Made by a program: the position numbers and the translations under genes. Under the pieces are notes generated by a model. The model was not told where the DNA came from and made no database searches. It worked only from the letters and a program-made list of their open reading frames with translations. A DNA stretch of 64,000 nucleotides from Rhodococcoides fascians A25f (lineage in GTDB: Bacteria > Actinomycetota > Actinomycetes > Mycobacteriales > Mycobacteriaceae), in the NCBI RefSeq assembly GCF_000760935.2, contig NZ_CP049744.1, forward strand, positions 5,487,501 to 5,551,500. Direction: 5' to 3'. The first letter of the stretch is position 1, and each line of letters opens with the position of its first letter. Shown here in pieces: positions 45,573 through 54,666 of the stretch.

Positions 45573-47870
45573 ATGTACCACCTCGACGCGGACGAACAAT
45601 CGCTCAGCGACGGTCCGCACGTGTATTTGCTCGACGCCAAATCCACCCTCGAGGTTCAGGCTCTGAATCAGTGGATCGATGCGACCACTCCCGACGGCGA
45701 GCCGAGGCCGCCGTCGGTGGTGTTGTCCGGTGAAGCGAGAACCTCACTGGCGGAGAGTGTTCGCGGGTACGCCGACGATCCGCTCCTCATTCCGTTGCGC
45801 GTGACGTTGTCCGATCGTAAGAACGGCATTCTCCACCGCATCTTCGCTCCGCGCGGTCGATCGAAGCCCACCCAGGTATGGCAGCGGTGGGTGGCGAACG
45901 ACGATCCCGATCATTCGGCGGTGTTGGTCGGCGAGCCCGCGACCCTCCGTGATCTGCAGGATCGGTTCGAGCGGGGCGGCGGCACCTCGCTCTCGTCGTT
46001 CATCCTGCGACAGGCCAGTCTGGCGTTGGACAAGGCCGAGCGTGGCGTCATCGGCTCCGAGTACAAGATTCCGCGATTCGTCGTCGAGGACATGACGGAG
46101 CAGAAGAAGTTCCACGACGGCATCACCGCGCTCGCGGACGAGGTCGGTCAGGACCGCGACGCAGTCGACAAGCGCGTCAACGACATCCTCGGTGAGATGG
46201 TCGCAACCGAGACCCGCCGGGCAGTGGAGATGTGGGGCACCCTCGGGGCATATTTCTCGCGGGCGTACAAGGTCGACGTCGATCGCGATCAGCTGCAGAA
46301 GGTCCGCGAACTCAACAAGAACTATCCGTTGGTGTTCCTACCCAATCACCGTTCCTACCTCGACCCGCTCGTGCTACGCCCGGCGCTGCTGGCCGAGGGT
46401 CTACCGCTCAATCACGTCATGGGCGGCATCAACGTCGGCTTCTGGCCGCTGGGTCCGATCGCCAAACGCAGTGGCGTCGTGCTCATTCAGCGGAAGTTCT
46501 CCGACGCGATCTACAAGTGGACGCTGCGTCAGTACATGAGTTTTCTGCTCAGCAAGCGGTTCAACCTCGAGTGGTACATCGAAGGCGGACGCAGCCGCAC
46601 CGGGAAGCTTCGCCCGCCGAGGTTCGGCCTGCTCACCTATCTGGTCGACGCCCTGGAGTCGAGCGACGCAGAGGACGTCTATCTGGTTCCGACGTCCATC
46701 ACCTACGACCGCCTGCACGAGGTCGGCGCGATGGCCGAGGAATCGCACGGGGCGAAGAAGCAGGCCGAGGGCATTCGGATGGCCATCGGGTACATCCGTG
46801 CGCAGGGCACGTTGCGCGGCAACGTGTATCTGAACTTCGGCGAACCGATGTCGGTGGCGTCGATCGTCGCCGAGAACACCGACAAGCGTGTCGCGGTTCA
46901 GAAGATCGCACTCGGCGTCTCTCACGCGATCAACGACGCAACACCGGTGACTCCGGCGGCTTTGGTCACGATGGCACTGCTGGGCATCGAGGATCGCGCA
47001 CTCAACGTCAACGAGATGTGGGCCATCATCGCCCCGCTCGCCCGCTACATCAAACGCCGCAACCTGCCCACCGCGGGCGGCGTCGACATTGCCGACGTCG
47101 ATGTGGTGCGATCGGCCGTCGTCGCTCAGGTCAACGCCAACGTGGTCAAGCGTTTCGACGACGGGCCCGAGCCACTGTTCTATCTGGCGCAGGACAAGCA
47201 TCTGGTTGCAGCATTCTTCCGTAACAACGCAATTCACTTCTTCGTCATGCGTGCCATCGGAGAACTGGTGGTGCTGCCGACCAGCGGCGATTCGGCACCT
47301 CTGACGCAGGAGTCGCTGTGGCAGTCGGCGCTGCAATTGCGCGATCTGCTCAAGTTCGAGTTCTTCTTCGGCGACAAGAAGGACTTCGGGCAGAGGCTGG
47401 AATCCGAGGTCGACCTGATCGACCCGGATTGGCGAACCAAGATCAGCGACCCCGATTATGCTGCGCACCAACTGCAGTCACAGGATCTGCACCTGGCGCA
47501 CCGCGTATTGCAGCCGATCTTCGAGGCGTACCAGGTAGTGGCAGATCAGCTGATGCTGCTGCCGCAGAGCGGCGAGTTCGACAAGCCCAAGTTCATCGCG
47601 GAGTGCCTCGGCGCCGCTCAGGCCAGGCGACTGCGTCAGCAACTCGATCACAGCGAGTCCATTTCCGGCGAGTTGTTCGATACTGCACTGCAATTGGCAG
47701 AGAACCGGGATCTCGTCGACTCCGGCTCCGACGGTGTCGCGCGCCGGCGCAGAGACTTTGCGCTCGAGATCGACGAGTGGGCCCGCAAGGTTCGCACGAT
47801 CCGAGACATGGCCCACCAGATGCTGCGTGCGGTAGAACCGATCTCGGCCCCCGAGGAGAACAATTCATGA
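45573..47870 (+). CDS. plsB: Glycerol-3-phosphate 1-O-acyltransferase (PlsB type)
   Basis: 765 residues. It transfers an acyl chain to glycerol-3-phosphate, the first step of phospholipid and triacylglycerol synthesis, at the membrane. The acyltransferase motifs are seen: LPNHRSYLD (block I, His 259 and Asp 264), GVVLIQRKF (block II), YIEGGRSRTGK (block III) and VPTSITYD (block IV). Start ATG 45573 follows AGGAG; an upstream ATG 45546 is possible. It is followed by a PlsC gene with four-base overlap, as in M. tuberculosis plsB2-plsC. Confidence 0.92.
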   Translation: MYHLDADEQSLSDGPHVYLLDAKSTLEVQALNQWIDATTPDGEPRPPSVVLSGEARTSLAESVRGYADDPLLIPLRVTLSDRKNGILHRIFAPRGRSKPTQVWQRWVANDDPDHSAVLVGEPATLRDLQDRFERGGGTSLSSFILRQASLALDKAERGVIGSEYKIPRFVVEDMTEQKKFHDGITALADEVGQDRDAVDKRVNDILGEMVATETRRAVEMWGTLGAYFSRAYKVDVDRDQLQKVRELNKNYPLVFLPNHRSYLDPLVLRPALLAEGLPLNHVMGGINVGFWPLGPIAKRSGVVLIQRKFSDAIYKWTLRQYMSFLLSKRFNLEWYIEGGRSRTGKLRPPRFGLLTYLVDALESSDAEDVYLVPTSITYDRLHEVGAMAEESHGAKKQAEGIRMAIGYIRAQGTLRGNVYLNFGEPMSVASIVAENTDKRVAVQKIALGVSHAINDATPVTPAALVTMALLGIEDRALNVNEMWAIIAPLARYIKRRNLPTAGGVDIADVDVVRSAVVAQVNANVVKRFDDGPEPLFYLAQDKHLVAAFFRNNAIHFFVMRAIGELVVLPTSGDSAPLTQESLWQSALQLRDLLKFEFFFGDKKDFGQRLESEVDLIDPDWRTKISDPDYAAHQLQSQDLHLAHRVLQPIFEAYQVVADQLMLLPQSGEFDKPKFIAECLGAAQARRLRQQLDHSESISGELFDTALQLAENRDLVDSGSDGVARRRRDFALEIDEWARKVRTIRDMAHQMLRAVEPISAPEENNS

Positions 47871-49294
47871 CCGAGTTCGACGATCGACTGATCGCGATCG
47901 CCGCCGCACCACCGGGCCGAGACACCGTGGCATTCTTCGATCTCGACGGCACCCTGATCAACGGATTCTCCGCCCGCGCAGTCTTTCTCGAACGTCTCAA
48001 GACCCTCGACGTGACGGTGAAGGAGCTGTGGGAGATCTCCAGTGCCGTCGTCGAGATGCGGATGCGCAACTCCCCCGTCGACAACCTGATGGGTAAGGCC
48101 GTCCGCGGCCTGGAGGGCCGTCGGGAGGACGATCTGATGGAACAGGCATACACGCTGTTCCGCAACGAGATTGCGCCGATGATCTACCCGCAGGCCCGTG
48201 CCCTCGTCGAGGCTCACCGGCATGCCGGACATCGCCTCGTGATGGCCACCTCCGCCACGCCGTACCAGGCACTGCCGGTGCAACAGGACATGATGTTCGA
48301 AGAATTGCTGTGCACCACCCCCGTCGTCACCGACGGAATCCTCACCGGCGAACTCGTCGGCGACTCGCTGTGGGGTCCGCGCAAGGCGCAGGCAGCGATC
48401 GACTACGCCGAACGTGAAGGCATCGCTCTGGCGGGCTGCTTCGCCTACTCCAACGGCGGCGAGGACGTGCCACTGCTCGAGGCCGTGGGACGACCCGTTG
48501 CCCTCAACCCAGACCCCGATCTCGCACGCTATGCCGCCAAGAAGAAGTGGCCTGCTCTGACGTTGGAAAGCCCGAAGCGCGGCACCGACATCACGTCGGC
48601 CGTACGCAGCACAGCGGCGCTCGGATCGGTGCTCGCAAGCGCGTCGATCGGGCTGGGCCTGGGGATTCTGACGCGGAGTCGCCGCACCGGTGCCAACATC
48701 ACCAGCACCATCGCACCCGACATCGCGCTCACTCTGGCCGGCGTGAAGCTCGACGTCACCGGCACCGAAAATGCCTGGTCGGCCCGCCCGGCCGTCTTCA
48801 TGTTCAACCACCAGAGCACTGCCGACTCGATCATCGTCACGTCGATCCTCCGGCGAGACATCACCGCTGTGGCGAAACGCGAGCTCGAACGCGACCCACG
48901 ATTCGCGCTGCTGGGCAGGATCTTCGACGTCGCCTACGTCGATCGTGGTGACCCCGCACAAGCGCGCGAGGCGATGCGCCCCGCAATCGACAAGCTCCAC
49001 AGCGGTATCTCCGTCGCCATCGCGCCCGAGGGGACGCGCATGCCGACGTCACGTCTCGGCCGATTCAAGAAGGGCGGCTTCCACCTGGCCATGCAAGCAG
49101 GTGTGCCCATCGTGCCCATCGTCATCCACAACGCGGGTGACGTGATGTGGAAAAAGGATTTCACCGTCCACTCCGGTACGGTCAAGGTCACCGTCGGCGA
49201 GCCCATTCCCACCACGGACTGGGAGCCCGACAAGATCGACGAGTACGTGGACGATGTTCGTTCCTATTTCGACAGAACGTTGGGATATGCCTGA
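47867..49294 (+). CDS. plsC: HAD phosphatase fused to 1-acylglycerol-3-phosphate acyltransferase (PlsC)
   Basis: 475 residues. Residues 1-250 are a HAD-family phosphatase of the SerB type (VAFFDLDGTL with D25 and D27, MATSAT, YSNGGEDVPLL); residues 260-475 are a PlsC acyltransferase with NHQSTAD (His 315, Asp 320) and APEGTRMPTSRLGRFKKGG. Mycobacterial PlsC (Rv2483c) has the same fusion. The acyltransferase makes phosphatidic acid from the PlsB product; the phosphatase half may act on a phospho-intermediate. ATG 47867 overlaps PlsB (ATGA). Membrane-associated. Confidence 0.9.
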   Translation: MTEFDDRLIAIAAAPPGRDTVAFFDLDGTLINGFSARAVFLERLKTLDVTVKELWEISSAVVEMRMRNSPVDNLMGKAVRGLEGRREDDLMEQAYTLFRNEIAPMIYPQARALVEAHRHAGHRLVMATSATPYQALPVQQDMMFEELLCTTPVVTDGILTGELVGDSLWGPRKAQAAIDYAEREGIALAGCFAYSNGGEDVPLLEAVGRPVALNPDPDLARYAAKKKWPALTLESPKRGTDITSAVRSTAALGSVLASASIGLGLGILTRSRRTGANITSTIAPDIALTLAGVKLDVTGTENAWSARPAVFMFNHQSTADSIIVTSILRRDITAVAKRELERDPRFALLGRIFDVAYVDRGDPAQAREAMRPAIDKLHSGISVAIAPEGTRMPTSRLGRFKKGGFHLAMQAGVPIVPIVIHNAGDVMWKKDFTVHSGTVKVTVGEPIPTTDWEPDKIDEYVDDVRSYFDRTLGYA

Positions 49295-50318
49295 GAACCA
49301 GATCAACTCGGTAGTGCAGACGGAAATCGAGCGGAATCTATTGGGCGGCGAGCCCAAGTACAACCGTGCGGACATCGTCGAGAAGTCCGGCATTCCACTC
49401 GAGCGAGTCATTGCTCTGTGGATCGGCATGGGCTTCCCCATCCACACCGATACCGAGGCACTCGTCTACACCGACGCCGATCTCGAGGCTCTGAAGCTGA
49501 TCACTGCACTCACCGCACAGAAGGTGATCAAGCCCGAGATGGAGGTCGCTATCGCGCGGACACTCGGGCAATCCATGTCCAGGCTCGCGGAATGGCAAGT
49601 GGGCGTTGTGAACTCTCACATACTCGAGCGCATAATCGACAGTGACGAAGACAAGAACGACATCGACGCGATTCGGCGTAACGCCCGAGCGATCGCGGCA
49701 GAAACCGTCCCCACCCTCGAGGCACTTCAGGGATACACCTGGCGTCGGCATCTGGCCGCAGCCGCCGGTCGATCCATCGCCGCGCCCGACGACGCCACCG
49801 ACAGTCCCACGATGGCCGTCGGGTTCGCCGACATGGTGGGCTACACCAGCTTGACGCGTCGGCTGGACATCGGTGAGTTGACGACTCTGCTCGAGGAGTT
49901 CGAGTCGCTGGCCACCAATATCATTGCCCGCGGACGTGGTTCGGTGATCAAGAACGTCGGCGACGAGGTGATGTTCAGCGCGCAGACACCCGAGGATGCC
50001 GCCCACATCGCCCTCGACCTGCAGGACGCGTTCGACGAGCAGGAGGACATGCCGGACCTGCGGGTCGGACTGGCCTGGGGGCCGGTACTGGCCCGGTACG
50101 GGGATCTGTACGGCTCGGTGGTCAACATTGCCGCGCGGCTGACCAGCTCTGCCAATCCCGGCACGACCCTGGTCGATACCGTCATGACCGAGGAACTCCG
50201 CCACGATTCCGAGTTCTACCTGAAATCGATTCGCTCACTGCGGGTCAAGGGTTTTCACAAGCTCAAGCCGCATGCGCTCCGCCGCAACAAACGGGGCGGT
50301 CACAAGAGCGAGGAGTAG
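49287..50318 (+). CDS. Class III adenylate cyclase with N-terminal regulatory domain
   Basis: 343 residues. The C-terminal cyclase domain (about 170-330) carries the metal Asp in FADMVGYTSLTRR (D182), substrate Lys and second metal Asp in IKNVGDEVMF (K222, D226), and the NIAARL transition-state motif. The N-terminal 165 residues resemble the autoinhibitory, pH-sensing domain of Rv1264. It makes cyclic AMP. Its ATG overlaps the PlsC stop by eight bases, so cAMP and phospholipid synthesis are linked in one operon. Its tail overlaps the convergent glycosyltransferase by 19 bp. Confidence 0.87.
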   Translation: MPENQINSVVQTEIERNLLGGEPKYNRADIVEKSGIPLERVIALWIGMGFPIHTDTEALVYTDADLEALKLITALTAQKVIKPEMEVAIARTLGQSMSRLAEWQVGVVNSHILERIIDSDEDKNDIDAIRRNARAIAAETVPTLEALQGYTWRRHLAAAAGRSIAAPDDATDSPTMAVGFADMVGYTSLTRRLDIGELTTLLEEFESLATNIIARGRGSVIKNVGDEVMFSAQTPEDAAHIALDLQDAFDEQEDMPDLRVGLAWGPVLARYGDLYGSVVNIAARLTSSANPGTTLVDTVMTEELRHDSEFYLKSIRSLRVKGFHKLKPHALRRNKRGGHKSEE

Positions 50319-51361
50319 AACCCCAGGTGTCGACGCGCAGCCTCGTCCCAGGTGAGGCTGCGCGCCAGCGCCAGCCCCGGTAGTGGATCCCGCGGCTCGT
50401 GCAACGCACGGTCCAACTCGCTCGACATGGCCTCCACCGACGACGCGTAGGTCACGCTGTCTCCGAACACTTCTCGCAGTACCGGCAGATCACGCGCCAC
50501 CACCGGGATCGACGCGGCGAGTGCCTCCATGGCGGCCAGGCCGAAGCCCTCCTTCCTGGAGAAGAACGGCAGCACTGCGGACTGCGCCACGAGGTGCGGT
50601 AGTTCGTCGTCGTCGACGGTTCCGAGTATCACCGGCTCGATGCCGAGTTCTGCTGCACGACGGTCGAATTCCGCCCGGTAGTCCCGATAGTCGAACAGCG
50701 TCTCCCCGCCGGCGAACACCAGTTGCACGTTTCGCTCGGACAGCCCGGCGAAGGCGTCGAGCAGATCGAGACTGCCCTTGCGTGGCTCTATACCGCCGAC
50801 GGCTAGCACATATCGGCCGAGCTTGTCACGCCAGTGCGTTCGACCCGACTGCGCAGCAGCAGTGAATCTCTCGGCATCGACGCCGTTGGGGATGACCGTT
50901 GGTTCGAGTCCCCATCCGCGGTGAACATCGCTTGCCACCGCTGCCGATACACAGATGCGCGCGTAGGGCGCAGTGATCGCGCGCTCGTGACACGCCGCCA
51001 GTTCGGGCGTGGTGAACTCGTCGAGGTGATGGATGGTCCTGATGCAGCGACCGACGGCGTTTGCGGAGATGCAGTCCTGAGCGTGGACGATCTCGTATTG
51101 CTCCGGTGTGAACGCCTGTCGCAGAACGTCTATCGACCGCAGTATCCGCTGACCGACACTCTCGTTCTCCCGCTGAGGAAACGGCACCATCCGCACGGTG
51201 ACGGCGGGGTCGACCGCACGAAAGAACTCACTGTCGCCGCCGCGGCCGAGAGACCACACCGACACGTCCTGCCCGGAGCGCGCCAACGCCTCGGCCAAGG
51301 CCAGCGTATGTACTACGCCGCCACGCGGTTTGGACGAGTAGGTCAACAGCGCAATCTTCAC
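50300..51361 (-). CDS. Family 4 glycosyltransferase (MSMEG_0565 type), Nit1C cluster
   Basis: 353 residues, a GT-B fold: N-terminal LLTYSSKPRGGVVHTLALAEALARSG (glycine-rich start) and C-terminal RYVLAVGGIEPRKGSLDLLDAF with the EX7E region FSRKEGFGLAAMEALA. This is the last gene of the Nit1C cluster, matching the glycosyltransferase linked to that cluster in mycobacteria. GTG 51361 overlaps the upstream stop by four bases (GTGA) and is preceded by AGGAG. Which product it glycosylates is unknown; it may act on the cluster's compound for storage or transport. Confidence 0.85.
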   Translation of the reverse strand: MKIALLTYSSKPRGGVVHTLALAEALARSGQDVSVWSLGRGGDSEFFRAVDPAVTVRMVPFPQRENESVGQRILRSIDVLRQAFTPEQYEIVHAQDCISANAVGRCIRTIHHLDEFTTPELAACHERAITAPYARICVSAAVASDVHRGWGLEPTVIPNGVDAERFTAAAQSGRTHWRDKLGRYVLAVGGIEPRKGSLDLLDAFAGLSERNVQLVFAGGETLFDYRDYRAEFDRRAAELGIEPVILGTVDDDELPHLVAQSAVLPFFSRKEGFGLAAMEALAASIPVVARDLPVLREVFGDSVTYASSVEAMSSELDRALHEPRDPLPGLALARSLTWDEAARRHLGFYSSLL

Positions 51362-52209
51362 TGATCCGGCTTCTCCTGCAGCAAATTGGGGTAGGCGTCG
51401 ACACGACGTTCGGCGAGGTGGTGCAACCCTCTTCGGGCCCGGTCCACTTCGGCGTCGACATCGATCTCGTGCACGGCCAGGCCGCCTTTGGACCACGTTT
51501 TCGCCAGCACGTCACCACCGGGTCCGACGATCTTCGCTTGCCCCAAGAAGCGTAACGACCCCATCACCCCGGTCTGGTTCGACGACACCAGCACCACCTG
51601 ATTCTCCGCGGCCCTGGCGGCGTCGTACAGATCGAACAACCGGGACTGCCGGTCGTTCGGCAGCGAGGACGCCCGATCGGTGACACTGGCGGGCCACGCC
51701 GACAGTGCCGCAATGATTCTCGCACCGTCGAGCGCCAACGCGCGCGCCGATTCCGGAAACGTCTTGTCGTAATCGATCAGCATGCCCATCCGTCCGACAG
51801 GGGTGTCGAAGGCCTCGAACCGATCGCCGGCGGCATAGGCCAAGGATTCTCCGAGTGGCTGATGCACCTTGCGGTGACTGCCGAGAATCCCGTCGCCGGT
51901 CAGGCACGCAGCAGCGTTGTACCGCAGGCCTTTCGACAACTCGGTGTAGCCGATGCAGACCGTCATGTCCCCCGCCGCCGCGATGATCGCGGCCAGCTCG
52001 GGACCGTCCGGATCGAGCGTCGGTGGTAACTCCGCGGGATCCGGATTGCTCAGACTGTCGATGTAGCCCCCGAGGGAGGCGTCGGGCAGCACCAGGAGAT
52101 CGATACCCTCTCGGGCCGCACTGGACATGATCGTGGTGATCTTCAGTACGGCCCGATCGACATCTCTGCCGAAATGCGCTGCCAGCGCGCCGATCTTGAT
52201 GGGGGCCAC
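51358..52209 (-). CDS. Nitrilase-family paralogue lacking catalytic residues
   Basis: 283 residues with a full carbon-nitrogen hydrolase fold close to the cluster's nitrilase. The catalytic Glu is Asp (LPDASLGGY, D43), the Lys is kept (SHRKVHQPLGE, K114), and the nucleophilic Cys is Asp (MGMLIDYDKTF, D146). Without Cys it cannot act as a nitrilase, so it may regulate or form a mixed oligomer with the active enzyme, or use other chemistry. GTG 52209 is six bases after the flavoprotein stop. The reading frame is intact and codon usage looks normal, so it is probably a functioning pseudo-enzyme and not a decaying gene. Confidence 0.85.
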   Translation of the reverse strand: MAPIKIGALAAHFGRDVDRAVLKITTIMSSAAREGIDLLVLPDASLGGYIDSLSNPDPAELPPTLDPDGPELAAIIAAAGDMTVCIGYTELSKGLRYNAAACLTGDGILGSHRKVHQPLGESLAYAAGDRFEAFDTPVGRMGMLIDYDKTFPESARALALDGARIIAALSAWPASVTDRASSLPNDRQSRLFDLYDAARAAENQVVLVSSNQTGVMGSLRFLGQAKIVGPGGDVLAKTWSKGGLAVHEIDVDAEVDRARRGLHHLAERRVDAYPNLLQEKPDQ

Positions 52210-52215
52210 GTCAGC

Positions 52216-53505
52216 TCAGACCATCTGACTCTGGGGTTGTGCGGCACTGATCTCGAGACCGATCTGATCCGCCAGGAACGCGGCATCTCGGGCCACCGAG
52301 GCGAAACGACCCGAGCCCCAGGTGTGCTGCCACGGCAGGCCGAGGAAGTACAGGCCGGAGACCGAGGTAACGCCTCGGTTGTGCGTCGGGTGGCCCTCCC
52401 CGTCGAAGGCCCCGACCTTCAGCCACCGATAGTCGGTGCGGAAGCCCACCGACCACACGACGGCCGTGACGTCGGAGGTAGCGAGATCCAGTTCGGTGGT
52501 CTCGACCTCGGGGCGCCACACCGGTACGTAGCGCTCCTCGGTGGGCGCGCTGATGCCCTCGCGCTCGATGTACGCGTCGATGTTGTCCTTGATGCTCTCG
52601 GCAACACGATCCGCAGCATCGAGGGACGCCCCGAGCGTGGGCGCGAACTGCAGCACGCCGTCCTCCACTCCGAGCAATCGACCGTAGAGCTGCATGCCCT
52701 CGGTGGCGAATGCACGCAGGTCGATGTCTCGACCACCGTCACGGCCGGTGACGTAGTGGTTCGTGTTCTCGCGTTTGCCGACGCCACCGGGTTGATCCTC
52801 GATGGAGACATCGTAGACGCCCATGTCGTGCAGCCAGGCGACACAGTCGCGGCCGCGATAGAAGCGTGCGACGCGGGGAGCGGTGCCGGCCACCAGGTGG
52901 ACGCGTCGGCCGTCGAGATGTAGGTCCTCGGCGATCTGCGCGCCGGACTGGCCGGTGCCGACGACCAAGACGTCCCCGTCCGGGAACTGATGCGAGCCGC
53001 GGTATTCGGAGGAGTGGATCTGGACGATGTCCCGTGGAAGCTTCTCGGCGAATCGCGGAATGGTGGGGATGTGGTAACCGCCGACCGCAACGACGATCTG
53101 GTCGGCATGCATCGGTCCGGCAGAGGTCTGGAGGTCGAAACCACCATCCGCTGACTGCAAGGCCTGATCCACCGAAACATGCTCTCGCACCGGCGCATCG
53201 AAGCTCTCGGCGTAACGACGCACGAAGGCGTAGACCTCGTCGCGCTGCATGAATCCGTCGGGATCGTCACCATCGTAGGAGTACCCGGGCAGCGCGCACT
53301 GCCAGTTCGGAGTCACCAGAGTGAAGTTGTCCCAGCGGGAGTCCTTCCACTCGTGCGCGATCGTGTCACGCTCCAACACAACATGTTCGACGCCGCGCTG
53401 CGTCAGATGCCAGCTGATGGACAGGCCGGCCTGCCCGCCGCCGATGACGATCACGGAGTAGTTTTCTATCGCACTGTGGTGCGCTGTCACACTGTTCGGA
53501 TTCAC
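52216..53505 (-). CDS. FAD-dependent oxidoreductase of the Nit1C cluster (MSMEG_0569 family)
   Basis: 429 residues. FAD-binding GGGQAGLSISWHL (about 22-34) and the second dinucleotide site VVGTGQSGAQIAEDL mark a flavoprotein monooxygenase of the FMO type. NitH in this cluster is such a flavoprotein. GTG 53505 overlaps the upstream stop by four bases. In cyanide-using Pseudomonas the cluster is required for cyanide assimilation; the flavoprotein may oxygenate the nitrile or its product. Likely cytosolic. Confidence 0.85.
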   Translation of the reverse strand: MNPNSVTAHHSAIENYSVIVIGGGQAGLSISWHLTQRGVEHVVLERDTIAHEWKDSRWDNFTLVTPNWQCALPGYSYDGDDPDGFMQRDEVYAFVRRYAESFDAPVREHVSVDQALQSADGGFDLQTSAGPMHADQIVVAVGGYHIPTIPRFAEKLPRDIVQIHSSEYRGSHQFPDGDVLVVGTGQSGAQIAEDLHLDGRRVHLVAGTAPRVARFYRGRDCVAWLHDMGVYDVSIEDQPGGVGKRENTNHYVTGRDGGRDIDLRAFATEGMQLYGRLLGVEDGVLQFAPTLGASLDAADRVAESIKDNIDAYIEREGISAPTEERYVPVWRPEVETTELDLATSDVTAVVWSVGFRTDYRWLKVGAFDGEGHPTHNRGVTSVSGLYFLGLPWQHTWGSGRFASVARDAAFLADQIGLEISAAQPQSQMV

Positions 53506-53792
53506 AGCAATTCAGCTCCCGACATGCTCAGTACGCGAACGGCACCGGCCCGGTACGAAGCGCTGACGCCGTGAATCTCTTCCATCTGCTGTGCGGCCGA
53601 GGTGCACCGCATACCGAACTTCGCGAGTACTCGATCACTCGCCACCGTCAGCGCCTCGGACGTGCGCTCGACGAAGTCCTGGACCGTGTACTCCGCACCG
53701 GGCGTCAGGTAATCGTGCATCACCAGCGACGGTGAATAGCAGGACTGTTCGCGCCCATCGGGCCAACGAACGACGAACGACATCTCAGGCAT
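53502..53792 (-). CDS. MSMEG_0570-type nitrogen starvation protein
   Basis: 96 residues, a short protein with MPEMSFVVRWPDG at the start, then SLVMHDYLTPGAEYTV and a mixed alpha/beta end. It matches a small protein found only in Nit1C clusters. ATG 53792 has AAGGAG upstream and overlaps the nitrilase stop by eight bases. Function unknown; a structural or adaptor role is possible. Confidence 0.75.
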   Translation of the reverse strand: MPEMSFVVRWPDGREQSCYSPSLVMHDYLTPGAEYTVQDFVERTSEALTVASDRVLAKFGMRCTSAAQQMEEIHGVSASYRAGAVRVLSMSGAELL

Positions 53793-54666
53793 GGACCGGC
53801 TCCTTGGTGATGGTCCGATAGACCGACGGCCGGCGATCACGCAGGTTGTACATACCGCCGCCACGTGCCGCCCCGATGAGCGCATCGACGTCGACGGTGG
53901 CCGTCGCCAGCCCCGGCTCGACGCCGGTGCCGGCAAGAATCTCCCCGCCGGGCCCGACGATCTTGGCGCTGCAGACGAATCTCAAGGATCCGAAGGTGCC
54001 GGCCTGATTCGCCGCGACCCAGATGATCTGGTTCTCGAGCGCACGAGCGCGATCGTAGATGTCGAAGCGCTGCTTCCAGCGGTCCTCCTCCATGTTCTCC
54101 ACGGTCGCGGTACGTGCCGTCGGCCATGCGGAGATGGAGGCGACGATCTCGGCACCGTCGAGGGCAAGTTCGCGGGCGGCTTCGGGGAATCCCTTGTCGT
54201 AGCAGATCTGCATGCCCATTCGGCCGACCGGAGTATCGAAGGCGGAGTAGCTGTCTCCCGCGTCGTAGCAGAGGTTTTCACCGAGCGGCTGGTGCACCTT
54301 GCGGTACGAGCCGAGGATGCCGCTGCCGTCGACCGTCACTGCGGCGTTGTAGCGGGTGTCGCCGTCCTTCTCGCAGAAGCCGAAGGTGATGACGGTGTCA
54401 CCCGCCATGTCGATGACGCGTCTGATCTCGGGTCCGTCGAGTTCGAGGGCGGGAGGCAGTGCCTTCAAGCGACGCTGCCTCGATTCCTCGGTCTCGTCGC
54501 CTCCGCCGAGACTGGGCAGGTAACCGCCGAGGCAGGCTTCGGGCAGGACGAGCAGTTGGCTGCCGCGATTGCGCGCTTCCTCGAGCAACGCGGCGATGGT
54601 GGCGTAGCTCTGTTCCATGTCGCGCCCGAATTCGGCTGCGGCAACGGAGATGGTGATGGCGTTCAT
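53785..54666 (-). CDS. nitC: Nitrilase (Nit1C group)
   Basis: 293 residues, a carbon-nitrogen hydrolase with the full triad: Glu 43 (LPEACLGGY), Lys 123 (SYRKVHQPLGE) and Cys 155 (MGMQICYDKGF). It converts nitriles to acids and ammonia. It is the key enzyme of the Nit1C cluster, essential for growth on cyanide in Pseudomonas fluorescens. Start ATG 54666 follows GGGAGAAGC and overlaps the previous stop (ATGA). It is closely similar to the inactive paralogue at 51358-52209, suggesting duplication. Confidence 0.9.
   Translation of the reverse strand: MNAITISVAAAEFGRDMEQSYATIAALLEEARNRGSQLLVLPEACLGGYLPSLGGGDETEESRQRRLKALPPALELDGPEIRRVIDMAGDTVITFGFCEKDGDTRYNAAVTVDGSGILGSYRKVHQPLGENLCYDAGDSYSAFDTPVGRMGMQICYDKGFPEAARELALDGAEIVASISAWPTARTATVENMEEDRWKQRFDIYDRARALENQIIWVAANQAGTFGSLRFVCSAKIVGPGGEILAGTGVEPGLATATVDVDALIGAARGGGMYNLRDRRPSVYRTITKEPVHA

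Noticed and set aside
45275..45646. Minus-strand open frame of 123 codons in the plsB upstream region
   Set aside because: No ribosome-binding site, no family, and it runs across the plsB start; composition follows repeats in the region.
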